A stretch of DNA of 64,000 nucleotides from Prado023 sp963818445 (GCA_963818445.1 CAWFSG010000004.1:54994-118993); one strand, 5' to 3'; counted from the stretch's first letter, positions 52,411 through 62,135 are shown. Notes: generated from the sequence alone by a model not told the origin. Numbers and translations are program-made.

Positions 52411-53046
52411 GTGAACGGACTGCCGTACCCCACCCCGTCGCAGCCCGAGCTGCGCTCCCCGGCGCCCACCGGTCCCGGCTTCGACGACTCCGTGTACCAG
52501 CGCCTGCTGCGCGAGCGGATCATCTTCCTCGGCTCCGTCGTCGAGGACCAGGTCGCCAACGCCATCTGTGCCCAGATGCTCCTGCTGGCCGCGGAGGACC
52601 CGGACAAGGACATCTACCTGTACATCAACTCCCCTGGCGGCTCCGTCTCGGCGGGCATGGCGATCTACGACACCATGCAGTTCGTCAAGAACGACGTCGC
52701 GACCGTCGCGATGGGCCTGGCCGCCTCGATGGGCCAGTTCCTGCTGTGCGCCGGCGCCGAGGGCAAGCGCTACGCCACCCCGCACGCCCGGATCATGATG
52801 CATCAGCCCTCGGGCGGGATCGGTGGAACAGCCTCGGACATCAAGATCCAGGCCGAGCAGATGCTCTACACCAAGAAGAAGATGGCCGAGCTGATCGCCC
52901 AGCACACCGGGCAGACGCTCGAGACGATCAGCAATGACTCCGACCGCGACCGCTGGTTCACCGCGGACGAGGCCAAGGAGTACGGCTTCGTCGACCACGT
53001 GGTGCGAAGTGCGCGCGACGTGTCCGGTGAGGGCGGCACCGCATGA
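52411..53046 (+). CDS. clpP1: ATP-dependent Clp protease proteolytic subunit 1
   Basis: A 211-residue ClpP. Triad: Ser106 in AASMGQF, His131 in MMHQPSGG, and Asp near residue 176 in SNDSDRD. The start GTG has GAGGT six bases upstream and gives VNGLPYPTPSQP. Actinobacterial Clp protease is built of stacked ClpP1 and ClpP2 heptamers fed by ClpX or ClpC. The stop overlaps the clpP2 start (ATGA), coupling the two subunits in equal amounts. Confidence 0.96.
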   Translation: MNGLPYPTPSQPELRSPAPTGPGFDDSVYQRLLRERIIFLGSVVEDQVANAICAQMLLLAAEDPDKDIYLYINSPGGSVSAGMAIYDTMQFVKNDVATVAMGLAASMGQFLLCAGAEGKRYATPHARIMMHQPSGGIGGTASDIKIQAEQMLYTKKKMAELIAQHTGQTLETISNDSDRDRWFTADEAKEYGFVDHVVRSARDVSGEGGTA

Positions 53047-53720
53047 GCCCGCTGCAGCAGCCCGCCACCGACCCCCGAGCCCAGGAGCATCTCGTGACCC
53101 GTATCCAGCAGCCGGCGGCGCGCTACATCCTGCCGGAGTTCCGTGAGCGCACCGCCAACGGCGAGCGCATCATGAACCCGTACGCGAAGCTCTTCGAGGA
53201 GCGGATCATCTTCCTCGGGGTCCAGATCGACGACGCCTCGGCCGACGACGTCATGGCCCAGCTGCTCACGCTGGAATCGATGGACCCGGATCGCGAGATC
53301 TCGATCTACATCAACTCACCCGGTGGCTCCTACACGGCCATGACGGCCATCTACGACACCATGCAGTTCATCAAGCCACAGGTCCAGACCGTGTGCCTGG
53401 GACAGGCGGCATCGGCGGCGGCCGTCCTGCTGGCGGCAGGGGCTCCGGGCAAGCGGTTCGCACTGCCGCACGCGCGAGTGCTGATCCACCAGCCCTACAC
53501 CGAGGGTGGTGGCCAGGGCTCGGACATCGAGATCCAGGCCAACGAGATCCTGCGGATGCGCGTGGAGATGGAGGGCATCCTCGCCAAGCACACCGGCCGC
53601 ACCCCCGAGCAGGTCGCCAAGGACATCGAGCGCGACAAGATCCTGACCGCCGATGATGCTGTGGCGTACGGGGTCATCGACCAGGTCATCGCCTCGCGGA
53701 AGCTCGCCACCGCGACCTGA
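53043..53720 (+). CDS. clpP2: ATP-dependent Clp protease proteolytic subunit 2
   Basis: A 225-residue ClpP with Ser124 in GQAASAAAVLL, His149 in VLIHQPYTEGG and an Asp in the KDIERDKILT helix region. The ATG overlaps the clpP1 TGA by four bases. The N-terminal extension of about 45 residues (SPLQQPATDPRAQEHLVTRI...) is longer than in E. coli ClpP and is likely removed by processing, as is usual for actinobacterial ClpP2. It assembles with ClpP1 into the mixed tetradecamer. Confidence 0.96.
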   Translation: MSPLQQPATDPRAQEHLVTRIQQPAARYILPEFRERTANGERIMNPYAKLFEERIIFLGVQIDDASADDVMAQLLTLESMDPDREISIYINSPGGSYTAMTAIYDTMQFIKPQVQTVCLGQAASAAAVLLAAGAPGKRFALPHARVLIHQPYTEGGGQGSDIEIQANEILRMRVEMEGILAKHTGRTPEQVAKDIERDKILTADDAVAYGVIDQVIASRKLATAT

Positions 53721-53833
53721 TCGGCGCCGGTACGCGCTGGGCGTAACCCGAACGGCGGGATTATCCGGAGTGGGTCCTGTGCGACCCCGTATCCGGGAGG
53801 TACCTTCGGAGTCAGTCGAGGAGAGGAACCAAC

Positions 53834-55138
53834 GTGGCCCGCATAGGTGACGGCGGCGACCTGCTCAAGTGCTCTTTCTGCGGGAAGAGCCAGAAGCAGG
53901 TCAAGAAGCTGATCGCTGGCCCCGGCGTGTACATCTGCGACGAGTGCATCGACCTCTGCAACGAGATCATTGAGGAGGAGCTGCACGAGTCGTCCGACGT
54001 CCAGTTCGACGAGCTGCCCAAGCCACGCGAGATCTGCCAGTTCCTCGACCAGTACGTGATCGGCCAGGACACCGCGAAGAAGAGCCTGTCCGTGGCGGTC
54101 TACAACCATTACAAGCGCGTTCAGGCCAGCGGCGGCACAGACCGCCAGCGCGACGAGCAGGTCGAGCTCGCGAAGTCCAACATCCTCCTGCTCGGTCCGA
54201 CCGGCTCGGGCAAGACCCTGCTCGCCCAGACCCTGGCCCGGATGCTGAACGTGCCGTTCGCCATCGCCGACGCCACGGCGCTGACCGAGGCCGGCTACGT
54301 GGGCGAGGACGTCGAGAACATCCTGCTCAAGCTGATCCAGGCCGCGGACTACGACGTCAAGAAGGCCGAGACCGGCATCGTCTACATCGACGAGATCGAC
54401 AAGGTCGCCCGTAAGAGCGAGAACCCGTCCATCACCCGCGACGTATCGGGCGAGGGGGTCCAGCAGGCACTGCTGAAGATCCTGGAGGGCACGACTGCCT
54501 CCGTCCCGCCGCAGGGCGGGCGCAAGCACCCGCACCAGGAGTTCATCCAGATCGACACCACCAACGTCCTGTTCATCGTGGGAGGTGCGTTCCCCGGCCT
54601 GGACAAGATCATCGAGTCGCGCATCGGCCGCAAGTCGATCGGCTTCATGCCCGAGGAGCTCGACCCCCGCCTCGAGGGCCGCGGCACGTCGGCCTCGGAG
54701 ATCTTCGCGAAGGTGATGCCCGAGGACCTGCTGAAGTTCGGCATGATCCCGGAGTTCGTCGGGCGCCTGCCCGTCTTCACCTCGGTGAACAGCCTGGACA
54801 AGGTGGCCCTCGTGCAGGTGCTCACCGAGCCGAAGAACGCGCTGGTTCGTCAGTACCAGCGGCTCTTCGAGCTCGACGGGGTCCAGCTCGAGTTCTCCGA
54901 CGATGCCCTGGACGCGATCGCCGAGCAGGCCACCCTGCGCGGCACCGGTGCGCGTGGTCTGCGCGCCATCCTTGAGGAGGTCCTGCTCAACGTGATGTAC
55001 GACGTGCCGTCCCGCAAGGACGTGGGTCGCGTGGTCATCACCGGTGAGGTCGTCAAGGACAACGTCAACCCGACACTGCTCCCGCGTGAGGCACCGGCCG
55101 CGCCGGCACGGCGCAGCCGTCAGGAGAAGACCGCCTGA
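53834..55138 (+). CDS. clpX: ATP-dependent Clp protease ATP-binding subunit ClpX
   Basis: A 434-residue AAA+ unfoldase. The N-terminal zinc-binding domain has Cys13, Cys16, Cys35 and Cys38 (KCSFCGKSQ ... YICDECIDLC). Walker A is GPTGSGKT at 121-128 and Walker B is IVYIDEIDK. Sensor and pore loops are in ALTEAGYVGEDVEN and RKSENPSITRDVSGEGVQQA, and an IGF-type loop for ClpP docking, ESRIGRKSIGFMPEE, is present. The GTG start follows GAGGAGAGG. The 113-base gap after clpP2 suggests its own promoter. Frame intact. Confidence 0.97.
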   Translation: MARIGDGGDLLKCSFCGKSQKQVKKLIAGPGVYICDECIDLCNEIIEEELHESSDVQFDELPKPREICQFLDQYVIGQDTAKKSLSVAVYNHYKRVQASGGTDRQRDEQVELAKSNILLLGPTGSGKTLLAQTLARMLNVPFAIADATALTEAGYVGEDVENILLKLIQAADYDVKKAETGIVYIDEIDKVARKSENPSITRDVSGEGVQQALLKILEGTTASVPPQGGRKHPHQEFIQIDTTNVLFIVGGAFPGLDKIIESRIGRKSIGFMPEELDPRLEGRGTSASEIFAKVMPEDLLKFGMIPEFVGRLPVFTSVNSLDKVALVQVLTEPKNALVRQYQRLFELDGVQLEFSDDALDAIAEQATLRGTGARGLRAILEEVLLNVMYDVPSRKDVGRVVITGEVVKDNVNPTLLPREAPAAPARRSRQEKTA

Positions 55139-55278
55139 CCCGAGGGCCTACTGCGATCGTGGGTCTCGTCCGGGTCTGTGTGGATGCAGGTCTGGGCGCG
55201 TCCCAGGGGGTGTGCGGGTTCAGCCCAGGGTCTGTGCGAGGCGGGGTCTCATGGCGTGACGCCCGCACCGGTCACTGG

Positions 55279-56184
55279 CTACGTGCCGGTCACCATTCCA
55301 AAGACGGCTGCGCCGCCGACCGCCGCCAGGGCGACGAGGCTGAGCGCAGCGGCCTTCACGGACAGGGTTCGGCGGGGCTTCGTCTCCGGGATGCTCTCCT
55401 CGGTGCCGGGCGTCGGCCCAGGGGCCGGGAACTGGCCCGCGGCGATCATGTCGGCCCACCACGACAGCAGTGCCACGTGCTCCGGGCTGAGCTCGGTGCG
55501 CTCGGGGGACTTCCACTCGCTGCTCGGCGCCCCGGGGGCGGGAGGCTCCTCGTGAGTGACCTGCGCTGGCATGGTGCTGCCCTGGGCTCCCTGCGCCGGC
55601 TGAGTGACGTGCCCTGGGGCACTGGCGCCCGTGGGCTCAACGAACGTGCGGGTGTCTGTCTGTCCGGGGTACATGGCCGTCGCAGTGCCACCTGCCGCGA
55701 GGTGCTCGGCAGGGGCCGTGGTCGGGGCCTGCGCCATGGCAGCGAGGCCGGCGGCGGGAGCAGCGGGGTAGCGCGATGGCTCGGGAGGGTAGTTGGGGGA
55801 GGCGTGACCATAGCCGCCCTGTCCAGCAGCTGCCGTGGCGCCGACCAGGGCCCCGCCCGCCATGCCCGCGCCGGCCATGGCGAAGGCCGGCTCGGGTGAC
55901 CCGGCCACCTGACCCATCGGCGTCGACTGAGTCGCGGCCAGGGCAGCCCAGTCGGGTGCGGGGGGCTCGGCCTCGAGCGGGGCAGGGGGTGTCGCTTCGG
56001 CAGCTGCAGGGTGAGGCGCATCGGCGATCAGTTCCGGTCCCGACAGCGCGGCAGCCTCGGCAGCCGCCGCCGCCGGCTCGGCCCACTCTGGCAGGGGTCG
56101 TCCGGGAAGGATGGTCATCCCGACCGTGTCAAAGGGCAGGGCAGCCCCGTTGGCGGGGGATGACTTCGTTGACCTGAGACCCAT
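55279..56184 (-). CDS. Pro/Ala-rich tail-anchored membrane protein, function unknown
   Basis: A 301-residue protein starting MGLRSTKSSPANGAALPFDT (GGAGAG six bases upstream). Residues about 30-215 are a low-complexity Ala/Pro/Gly/Thr region, probably disordered. A short ordered segment follows, VALLSWWADMIAAGQFPAPG (residues about 228-247). The protein ends with one transmembrane helix, AAALSLVALAAVGGAAVFGM, only three or four residues from the C-terminus, so it is tail-anchored with the long chain in the cytoplasm. Between clpX (convergent) and valS (160 bases upstream on the same strand) it occupies a spot that is not a standard gene in other actinobacteria I know. A scaffold or adaptor role is only a guess. 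Confidence 0.75.
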   Translation of the reverse strand: MGLRSTKSSPANGAALPFDTVGMTILPGRPLPEWAEPAAAAAEAAALSGPELIADAPHPAAAEATPPAPLEAEPPAPDWAALAATQSTPMGQVAGSPEPAFAMAGAGMAGGALVGATAAAGQGGYGHASPNYPPEPSRYPAAPAAGLAAMAQAPTTAPAEHLAAGGTATAMYPGQTDTRTFVEPTGASAPGHVTQPAQGAQGSTMPAQVTHEEPPAPGAPSSEWKSPERTELSPEHVALLSWWADMIAAGQFPAPGPTPGTEESIPETKPRRTLSVKAAALSLVALAAVGGAAVFGMVTGT

Positions 56185-56253
56185 GGCGAACTCTCCTTGT
56201 GCTGGCGCCTTTGCTGGGTCATCGGATTCGCCAGGCACCGGCTTGAGCCGGAG

Positions 56254-56355
56254 TGCGTCGCTGGGCGGACCAGCGGGTCAGCCGGTGGTCGTCGCCGGGC
56301 GAACCTGCGGGTCAGCAGGAAGTCGTCGCAGGGCGAACCTGCGGGTCAGTCGGTG
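56254..56355. repeat. three 34-bp tandem repeats at the valS 3' end
   Basis: Units 56254-56287, 56288-56321 and 56322-56355 share the pattern TCGTCGCNGGGCGAACC...GCGGGTCAG. The GGGTCAG block recurs exactly every 34 bases (56275, 56309, 56343). The last unit covers the valS stop codon (56346-56348), so the array probably grew from the valS end outward. Confidence 0.75.
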
Positions 56356-58931
56356 GTTTCTGCGAGGTCGATCCTGGTGCTCGGCTCGCCCGCGCCGATG
56401 CGCAGGTCGGCGATGCGTCCGGCCGCGCAGATGTCTGCCCGCGCACCCGTCACCCGCGCCGCGGTCTCGGCCGGGCGCAGGACCTCGGCGTAGGAGACCT
56501 CCGCGCGCATCGAGACCTTCGCCTCGGACTTCGCCTTGCGGATCGCGCTGAGGACGTCGGCGACCTCGCCGACCAGGATCGGCTCCCCGTCCTGGGCGAT
56601 CCGGGCAACCTCCTCGGTGGTCGGCCAGGAGGCGCGATGCACCGAGCCCTCCTGCCACCACGCCCAGACCTCCTCGGTCACGAACGGTAGGAACGGCGCG
56701 AAGAGGCGCAGCTGCACGCTCAGGGCAGTGGCCAACGCGGCCCGCGCGGACGCTGCGGCCTCGGGGCCCTGGGCTCCGTAGGCCCGATCCTTGACGAGCT
56801 CCAGGTAGTCGTCGCAGAACGACCAGAAGTGGGTCTCGGCCGCCTCGAGGGCGCGGGTGTAGTTGTAGTCCTCGAACGCCGCCGTGGCCTCGGCGACGAC
56901 GGCCGCGAGGGCAGCGAGCTGGGCGCGGTCGAGCGGGTGGGTGACCGCCTCGGGCTGGTTCGCCGCTGCGGCGTCCACGCCCTGCCCGAGCACGAATCGG
57001 CTCGCGTTCAGGATCTTGATCGCCAGGCGCCGGCCGATCTTCATCTGGCCCTCATCGAACGCCGTATCGGTGCCCGGGCGCCCAGAGGCCGCCCAGTACC
57101 GCAGCGCGTCCGACCCGTGCTTCTCCAACAGGTCGACAGGCGTCACGACGTTGCCCTTGGACTTGGCCATCTTCTTGCGGTCCGGGTCCAGGATCCAGCC
57201 GGAGATCGCCGCGTGCGCCCAGGGCAGCCGGTCGTCCTCGAGGTGCGAGCGGACGATCGAGGAGAACAGCCAGGTCCGGATGATCTCGTGTGCCTGCGGG
57301 CGAAGGTCCATCGGGGACACCGCTGCCCACAGCTCGGGATCGCGCTCCCAGCCTCCGCAGATCTGCGGACTCAGGCTGGAGGTCGCCCAGGTGTCCATGA
57401 CGTCGGGGTCCCCGATGAAGCCGCCCGGCTGGCCGCGCTGGGCCTCGTCGAACCCGGGCGGAGGCTCAGCCGAGGGGTCAACCGGAAGCGCAGCCTCCTC
57501 GGGGGTGATCACCTGGTGGTAGTCGGGGTTGCCATGCGGGTCGACCCGGTACCACAGCGGGATCGGGACGCCGAAGAACCTCTGCCGGCTGATCAGCCAG
57601 TCGCCGGCGAGCCCGGAGACCCAGTTCTGGTACCGGATGGCCATGTTCGCCGGGTGCCACGCCAACTGCTCGCCGCGCGCCAGCATCTCGGCGCGCAGGT
57701 CCGCGTCGCGCCCACCGTTGCGGATGTACCACTGCCGGGTCGTGACGATCTCCAACGGGCGCTCGCCCTTCTCGAAGAACTTCACCGGGTGCGTGATCGC
57801 CCGGGGCTCGCCCTCCAGCCAGCCGGCCTGTCCGAGCAGCTCGACCATCTGCTTCTTCGCTGAGAACGCCGTCATGCCGGCGATCGACGCGTACGCCTCA
57901 CGACCTGTCTCGCGGGTGATCCAGTCGGGGGTCTCGGGAAGGATCCGGCCATCCCAGCCGATGATCGGCCGGGTCGCCAGGGCGAGCTCGCGCCACCAGG
58001 TGACGTCGGTGGTGTCGCCGAACGTGCAGATCATGGCGATGCCGGAGCCCTTCTCCGGGTCGGCCAGGTGATGGGCCACGACCGGCACCTCGACCCCGAA
58101 CACCGGCGTGGTCACCGTGGAGCCGAAGTGCTTCTGGTAGCGCTCGTCGTCGGGGTGGGCGACCAGCGCGACGCACGCGGCGAGCAGCTCGGGGCGGGTG
58201 GTCTCGATGTGCACCGCGCCCGACCCGTCGGAGTAGGGGAACGCGATCCGGTGGTACTCGCCGGGCATCTCGCGGTCCTCGAGCTCGGCCTGGGCCACAG
58301 CCGTGCGGAACGTGACGTCCCACAGCGTGGGAGCCTCTGCCTGGTAGGCCTCGCCACGGGAGAGGTTGCGCAGGAACGCCTTCTGGGACGCGGATCGGGC
58401 CTTGGCATCGATGGTCTGGTAGGTCTGCGTCCAGTCCACGGACAGGCCCAGCTGCCGGAAGAGCGCCTCGAAGGCCTTCTCGTCCTCGAGCGTCAGCTGC
58501 TCGCACAGCTCGATGAAGTTGCGTCGGCTGATCGCCACCTGCCTCTTGGGGTCCGGCTTCTCCGGCGGGGTGAAGTCCGGGTCGTGGTGCAGCGTCGGCT
58601 CGCAGCGCACGCCGTAGTAGTTCTGGACGCGGCGCTCGGTCGGCAGCCCGTTGTCGTCCCAGCCCATCGGGTAGAAGACGTCGAAGCCCTGCATTCGCTT
58701 GTAGCGGGCGATGAGGTCGGTGTGCGTGTAGGAGAAGACGTGTCCGACGTGCAGGGAGCCCGAGACGGTCGGCGGCGGTGTGTCGATCGAGTAGACCTCG
58801 GAGCGCGGGCGGGTGCGATCGAAGCGGTAGGTCGCGTCGGCCTCCCAGCGCTCGGACCACACCGACTCGATCCCGTCGATCGAGGGCTTCTCGGGGATGC
58901 GTGCGGCGGGGGCGTCCGGCGTCTGGCTCAT
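56346..58931 (-). CDS. valS: valyl-tRNA synthetase
   Basis: An 861-residue class I synthetase that charges tRNA-Val. The HIGH motif appears as HVGH (His61-His64) in GSLHVGHVFSYTHTD. The KMSKS loop appears as KMAKS in DRKKMAKSKGN near residue 587. ValS-specific stretches are FYPMGWDDNGLPTERRVQNY and the editing domain with TTRPELLAACVALVAHPDDE. The C-terminal anticodon-binding domain is present. The ATG giving MSQTPDAPAARIPEKPSIDG was chosen. The alanine in KMAKS is a tolerated but less common variant. The frame is intact. Confidence 0.96.
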   Translation of the reverse strand: MSQTPDAPAARIPEKPSIDGIESVWSERWEADATYRFDRTRPRSEVYSIDTPPPTVSGSLHVGHVFSYTHTDLIARYKRMQGFDVFYPMGWDDNGLPTERRVQNYYGVRCEPTLHHDPDFTPPEKPDPKRQVAISRRNFIELCEQLTLEDEKAFEALFRQLGLSVDWTQTYQTIDAKARSASQKAFLRNLSRGEAYQAEAPTLWDVTFRTAVAQAELEDREMPGEYHRIAFPYSDGSGAVHIETTRPELLAACVALVAHPDDERYQKHFGSTVTTPVFGVEVPVVAHHLADPEKGSGIAMICTFGDTTDVTWWRELALATRPIIGWDGRILPETPDWITRETGREAYASIAGMTAFSAKKQMVELLGQAGWLEGEPRAITHPVKFFEKGERPLEIVTTRQWYIRNGGRDADLRAEMLARGEQLAWHPANMAIRYQNWVSGLAGDWLISRQRFFGVPIPLWYRVDPHGNPDYHQVITPEEAALPVDPSAEPPPGFDEAQRGQPGGFIGDPDVMDTWATSSLSPQICGGWERDPELWAAVSPMDLRPQAHEIIRTWLFSSIVRSHLEDDRLPWAHAAISGWILDPDRKKMAKSKGNVVTPVDLLEKHGSDALRYWAASGRPGTDTAFDEGQMKIGRRLAIKILNASRFVLGQGVDAAAANQPEAVTHPLDRAQLAALAAVVAEATAAFEDYNYTRALEAAETHFWSFCDDYLELVKDRAYGAQGPEAAASARAALATALSVQLRLFAPFLPFVTEEVWAWWQEGSVHRASWPTTEEVARIAQDGEPILVGEVADVLSAIRKAKSEAKVSMRAEVSYAEVLRPAETAARVTGARADICAAGRIADLRIGAGEPSTRIDLAETTD

Positions 58932-58997
58932 GGGGCGCGATTCTACTGGGGCCGTTGGCGGCCGCCTCACATGTCGGATGATCGAGCTGGGTCCGGA

Positions 58998-59458
58998 TCA
59001 GGCCAGACGCCGGGCGTAGGTCAGGTCCAGCGCCATGAGGGCCAGCCCCTGGCCGACGACCGCGAGGCCGTGACCGCGTGCCGCGTCCTGGGAGATCCGA
59101 CCGCCCAGGGTGCAGCGGTGGTGGGCAACGTGCGCACCAGCAGCGACGTAGATCACGTCGAGTCCGGCGTTGACCAGCAGCGTCCGGCGCAGGCTGGCCG
59201 CCTCGGCCGGACGGGCCCGGGAGCGCCACGCGCCGAATCCCGCGATGCCCAGGTTGATCGCCCCCCAGGCAGCGCTCTGCTGCCCGAACGCGCGCGGCCC
59301 GGGCTCGACGACACCAGGGCCAGGACCCCGCCGGCCACGACGCTCGACGCCCCGAGGACTGCCAGGGTCCGCGTGAGCGAGGCAGCCACCTCGGGGCCGA
59401 GGTCGGCGGGGCCCGCCGTTGGCATGGCCTGGGTCGGCTCCGTGATCGTGGGGGTCAT
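58998..59458 (-). CDS. four-helix membrane protein (DUF6992-like), frameshifted as written
   Basis: From ATG 59458: MTPTITEPTQAMPTAGPADL, then a helix VLGASSVVAGGVLALVSSSP. A missing C near 59302 (CCGGGCCGCG instead of CCGGGCCCGCG) breaks the frame. Restored, it continues PRAFGQQSAAWGAINLGIAG, FGAWRSRARPAEAASLRRTL, LVNAGLDVIYVAAGAHVAHH and GLAVVGQGLALMALDLTYAR to a TGA at 58998. The total is about 153 residues with four hydrophobic segments. The GQQxAAWGAIN-x-x-IA and NAGLDVxYVxxG patterns recall the DUF6992 family. Function unknown. It lies between valS and folC, divergent from folC. Confidence 0.75.
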
Positions 59459-59551
59459 CGTGTGGTCCCTCCGGTCGGGGAGCCCAATCTAGGCGCGAAG
59501 CACCCGGTCCGCTGCTCGGCAGCGCCCGACCGGGGATGCGACGATGGGCCC

Positions 59552-61100
59552 GTGACCGCTGACCCCACCGACCCGCTGCACCGCTTCGGCGAGGTGCGCC
59601 GCGAGCTCGAGGCACGCTGGCCCGAGTCGCAGATCTCCCCGACCCTGGGCCGCATCCGGACTCTCACGCAGTTCCTCGGCGACCCGCAGCGCGCCTACCC
59701 GGTGATCCACGTGACCGGGACGAACGGCAAGACCTCGACCGCGCGGATGGTCGAGTCGCTGCTGCGGGGGTTCGGCCTGCACACCGGGCTGATCACCTCC
59801 CCGCACCTGTCCGACCTGCGTGAGCGGATCCGCCTCGACGGTGAGCCGATCAGCATTGACGCCTTCCTCGACATCTACGACGAGGTGGCCCCCGTCCTGG
59901 CCATGGCCGACGAGGCCAGCGAGCTCGAGGGCGGTCCTCGCCTGAGCTTCTTCGAGGTGATGACCGGCCTGGCGTTCGCTGCGTTCGCCGACGCCCCGGT
60001 CGACGTGGCCGTCGTCGAGGTCGGCATGGGCGGCACGTGGGACGCCACGAACGTGGCCGACGGCCAGGTGGCGGTGATCATGCCCATCGGCATGGACCAC
60101 TCGGACTACCTCGGCGACTCGCTGGCCGACATCGCGGGGGAGAAGGCCGGGATCATCAAGCCCACGTCGTCGGTGGTCCTGGCCGCCCAGGAGGACGAGG
60201 CCATGGAGGTCCTCGCCGCGGCCGCGTCCCAGATGGAGGCGCCCACTGCGGTCGAGGGGATCCACTTCGGGGTCCTCGAGCGGCTGGTTGCCGTCGGCGG
60301 GCAGCAGCTCACCCTGCGCGGAATGGGCGCGGACTACGAGGAGGTCTTCCTCCCGCTGTTCGGCGCCCATCAGGCGCGCAACGCGGTCGCCGCGCTGGCT
60401 GCCGTCGAGTCGTTCTTCGGGATCACGTCCCGGCCGGATCCGGTCGATGGGCCGACCGTCGGGCACCGGGGGCGGTCTCCTGGACATCCGGGACCGGGAC
60501 TCCGCCCAGGGCGTCGCCAGCGACCTCCCCGTGCCCACGCCGGGCCGGAGGCTGGACCCCGTCGTGGTCCGGGCTGGGTTCGCCTCCGTGACCTCACCGG
60601 GCCGGCTCGAGATCGTGCGCCGGGCTCCCACGGTGCTCGTGGACGCCGCCCACAACGTGCCGGGCGCACACGCGCTGGCAGGGGCCATCGCCGACTCGTT
60701 CGCGTTCACCTCGTCGGTGGCGGTGGTCGGGATCCTGTCCGACAAGGACGCCGCCGGGATCCTCGCGGCTCTGGACCCGGTCGTGGACAGGGTCGTCATC
60801 ACGCGGTCGAGCTCGCCGCGCGCCCTGCCGGTCGCCGAGTTGGCAGCGATCGCCGCCGAGGTCCTGGGCGAGGATCGTGTCGAGGCCGTCGAGCGACTCG
60901 ACGGTGCACTGGAGCGTGCGATCGAATTGGCCGAAGTGGGATCCCCGGCCGGGGTCGGCGCCGGGGTGATCGTCACCGGCTCGGTCACGATGGCCGGCGA
61001 GGCGCGGCTGCTCCTCGGTGCTGAGTCCGGGCAGGAGTCCGGGGCGACCCGCTCCGAGCGCGGTGCACCTCGGGGTCGGGCGCCGGAGGGATGGGAATGA
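59552..61100 (+). CDS. folC: bifunctional folylpolyglutamate synthase / dihydrofolate synthase, frameshifted
   Basis: Adds glutamates to folates and makes dihydrofolate. The GTG giving VTADPTDPLHRFGEVRRELE was chosen over the upstream frame. The P-loop is HVTGTNGKTST (residues 53-63), followed by GLHTGLITSPHLSDLRERIR and the VEVGMGGTWDATNV metal-binding loop. One extra base lies between about 60440 and 60475, in a run of G/C. Beyond it the frame carries SVTSPGRLEIVRRAPTVLVD and AAHNVPGAHALAGAIADSFA to a stop at 61100. The joined length is about 515 residues, a little long because of a 30-residue linker around the break. FolC is essential in bacteria, so a consensus error is likely. It overlaps the DUF4233 start by four bases. 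Confidence 0.92.
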
Positions 61101-61417
61101 GGGTCCTGACCTCCAGCGTGCTGATCATGGAGGCGATCGTCCTGCTGCTGGCCATCCCGGTGGCGGTCGTCGCCGGCGACCAGCCCGCCTCGGTCGGCTG
61201 GCTGTTCGCGGCCCTGGCCCTTACGTGCGCGCTGCTGCCCGGGATGTTCTCGCGTCCGTTCTTCGTGCCCGCGGGCTGGGTCGTTCAAGCCCTGGTCGTG
61301 TCCAGCGGCTTCCTCATCGGCTGGATGATGTTCGTGCTCGGGGCGGTGTTCGCGGCCCTGTGGTGGACGGCCCTGCACCTGGGCCGAAAGGCCGAGGCCG
61401 CCCAACCCACGAACTGA
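61097..61417 (+). CDS. DUF4233 membrane protein
   Basis: A 106-residue protein with three to four hydrophobic segments: SSVLIMEAIVLLLAIPVAVV, GWLFAALALTCALLPGMFSR, and VVQALVVSSGFLIGWMMFVL plus GAVFAALWWTALHLGRK. The DUF4233 family is nearly always found between folC and ndk in actinobacteria, as here. The ATG at 61097 overlaps the folC stop and has GGAGGG seven bases upstream, better than the in-frame ATG at 61091. Its function is unknown. Confidence 0.93.
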   Translation: MRVLTSSVLIMEAIVLLLAIPVAVVAGDQPASVGWLFAALALTCALLPGMFSRPFFVPAGWVVQALVVSSGFLIGWMMFVLGAVFAALWWTALHLGRKAEAAQPTN

Positions 61418-61723
61418 CGCTCGCCCGCCCGCCGCCGCCCCGCTCCCGCCCGCCCCGGCCGGATGCCGCGCCCCCGCCCCGCCCAGCCCGCCCTCGCCCG
61501 CCGCCGCCGAACGATTCGTCCGGATTTGCGGCACGATCTCAGTCCGAGATCCGGACGGATCCGGGATCGAGCCGCGCGACAGCGGACCAATCCAGCTGCG
61601 GGGCCGGGAGCGTGCGGGGCCGGGGCTCGGGGCGACCGGCGGCCGACCGGGGCACGCCCGGGCGGCAGGTAGGCTTGGCCGCCTTGAGGGCGGAGGCTCC
61701 GCCCGCCTGCGCAGGAGGCACCT
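61418..61723. other. 306-base intergenic region with inverted repeat
   Basis: The first 80 bases are C/G-only low complexity (CCGCCC-rich). An inverted repeat CGTCCGGAT (61517-61525) / ATCCGGACG (61549-61557), followed by GGATCCGGGATC, lies upstream of ndk and could be an operator or hairpin. No gene is supported. Confidence 0.5.
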
Positions 61724-62135
61724 ATGACTGAGCGGACCCTGGTCCTGATCAAGCCCGACGGCGTGGCCCGCAACCTGGTCGGTGAGGTGCTGTCGCGCAT
61801 CGAGCGCAAGGGCCTGCGGATCGTCGCCCTGGAGCTGCGGACGCTGGATCGGGCCACCGCCGAGGCGCACTACGGCGAGCACGCGGCCAAGCCGTTCTTC
61901 GCCGATCTCGTGGACTTCATCACCTCCGGGCCCGCTGGTCGCCGCCGTGGTCGAGGGCCCGGATGCGATCGCCCAGTGGCGGGCGATGATGGGCGCCACC
62001 AACCCGGTGACCGCCGCCCCCGGCACGATCCGCGGCGATCTGGCCACGGTCATGCAGGAGAACGTCACGCACGGCTCCGACTCCCCGGAGTCGGCCGCCC
62101 GCGAGGTGTCGCTGTTCTTCCCCGGCCTCGCCTGA
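61724..62135 (+). CDS. ndk: nucleoside-diphosphate kinase, frameshifted as written
   Basis: Transfers the terminal phosphate between nucleoside triphosphates and diphosphates. ATG 61724 follows AGGAGG by five bases and gives TERTLVLIKPDGVARNLVGE then VLSRIERKGLRIVALELRTL. One extra G in TCCGGGCCCG near 61929 breaks the frame. Restored, it continues PLVAAVVEGPDAIAQWRAMM, GTIRGDLATVMQENVTHGSD (catalytic His in NVTHGSD) and SPESAAREVSLFFPGLA. The joined length of about 136 residues is normal. Without correction, the first frame runs on into the mreB frame, giving a false fusion. Confidence 0.95.
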
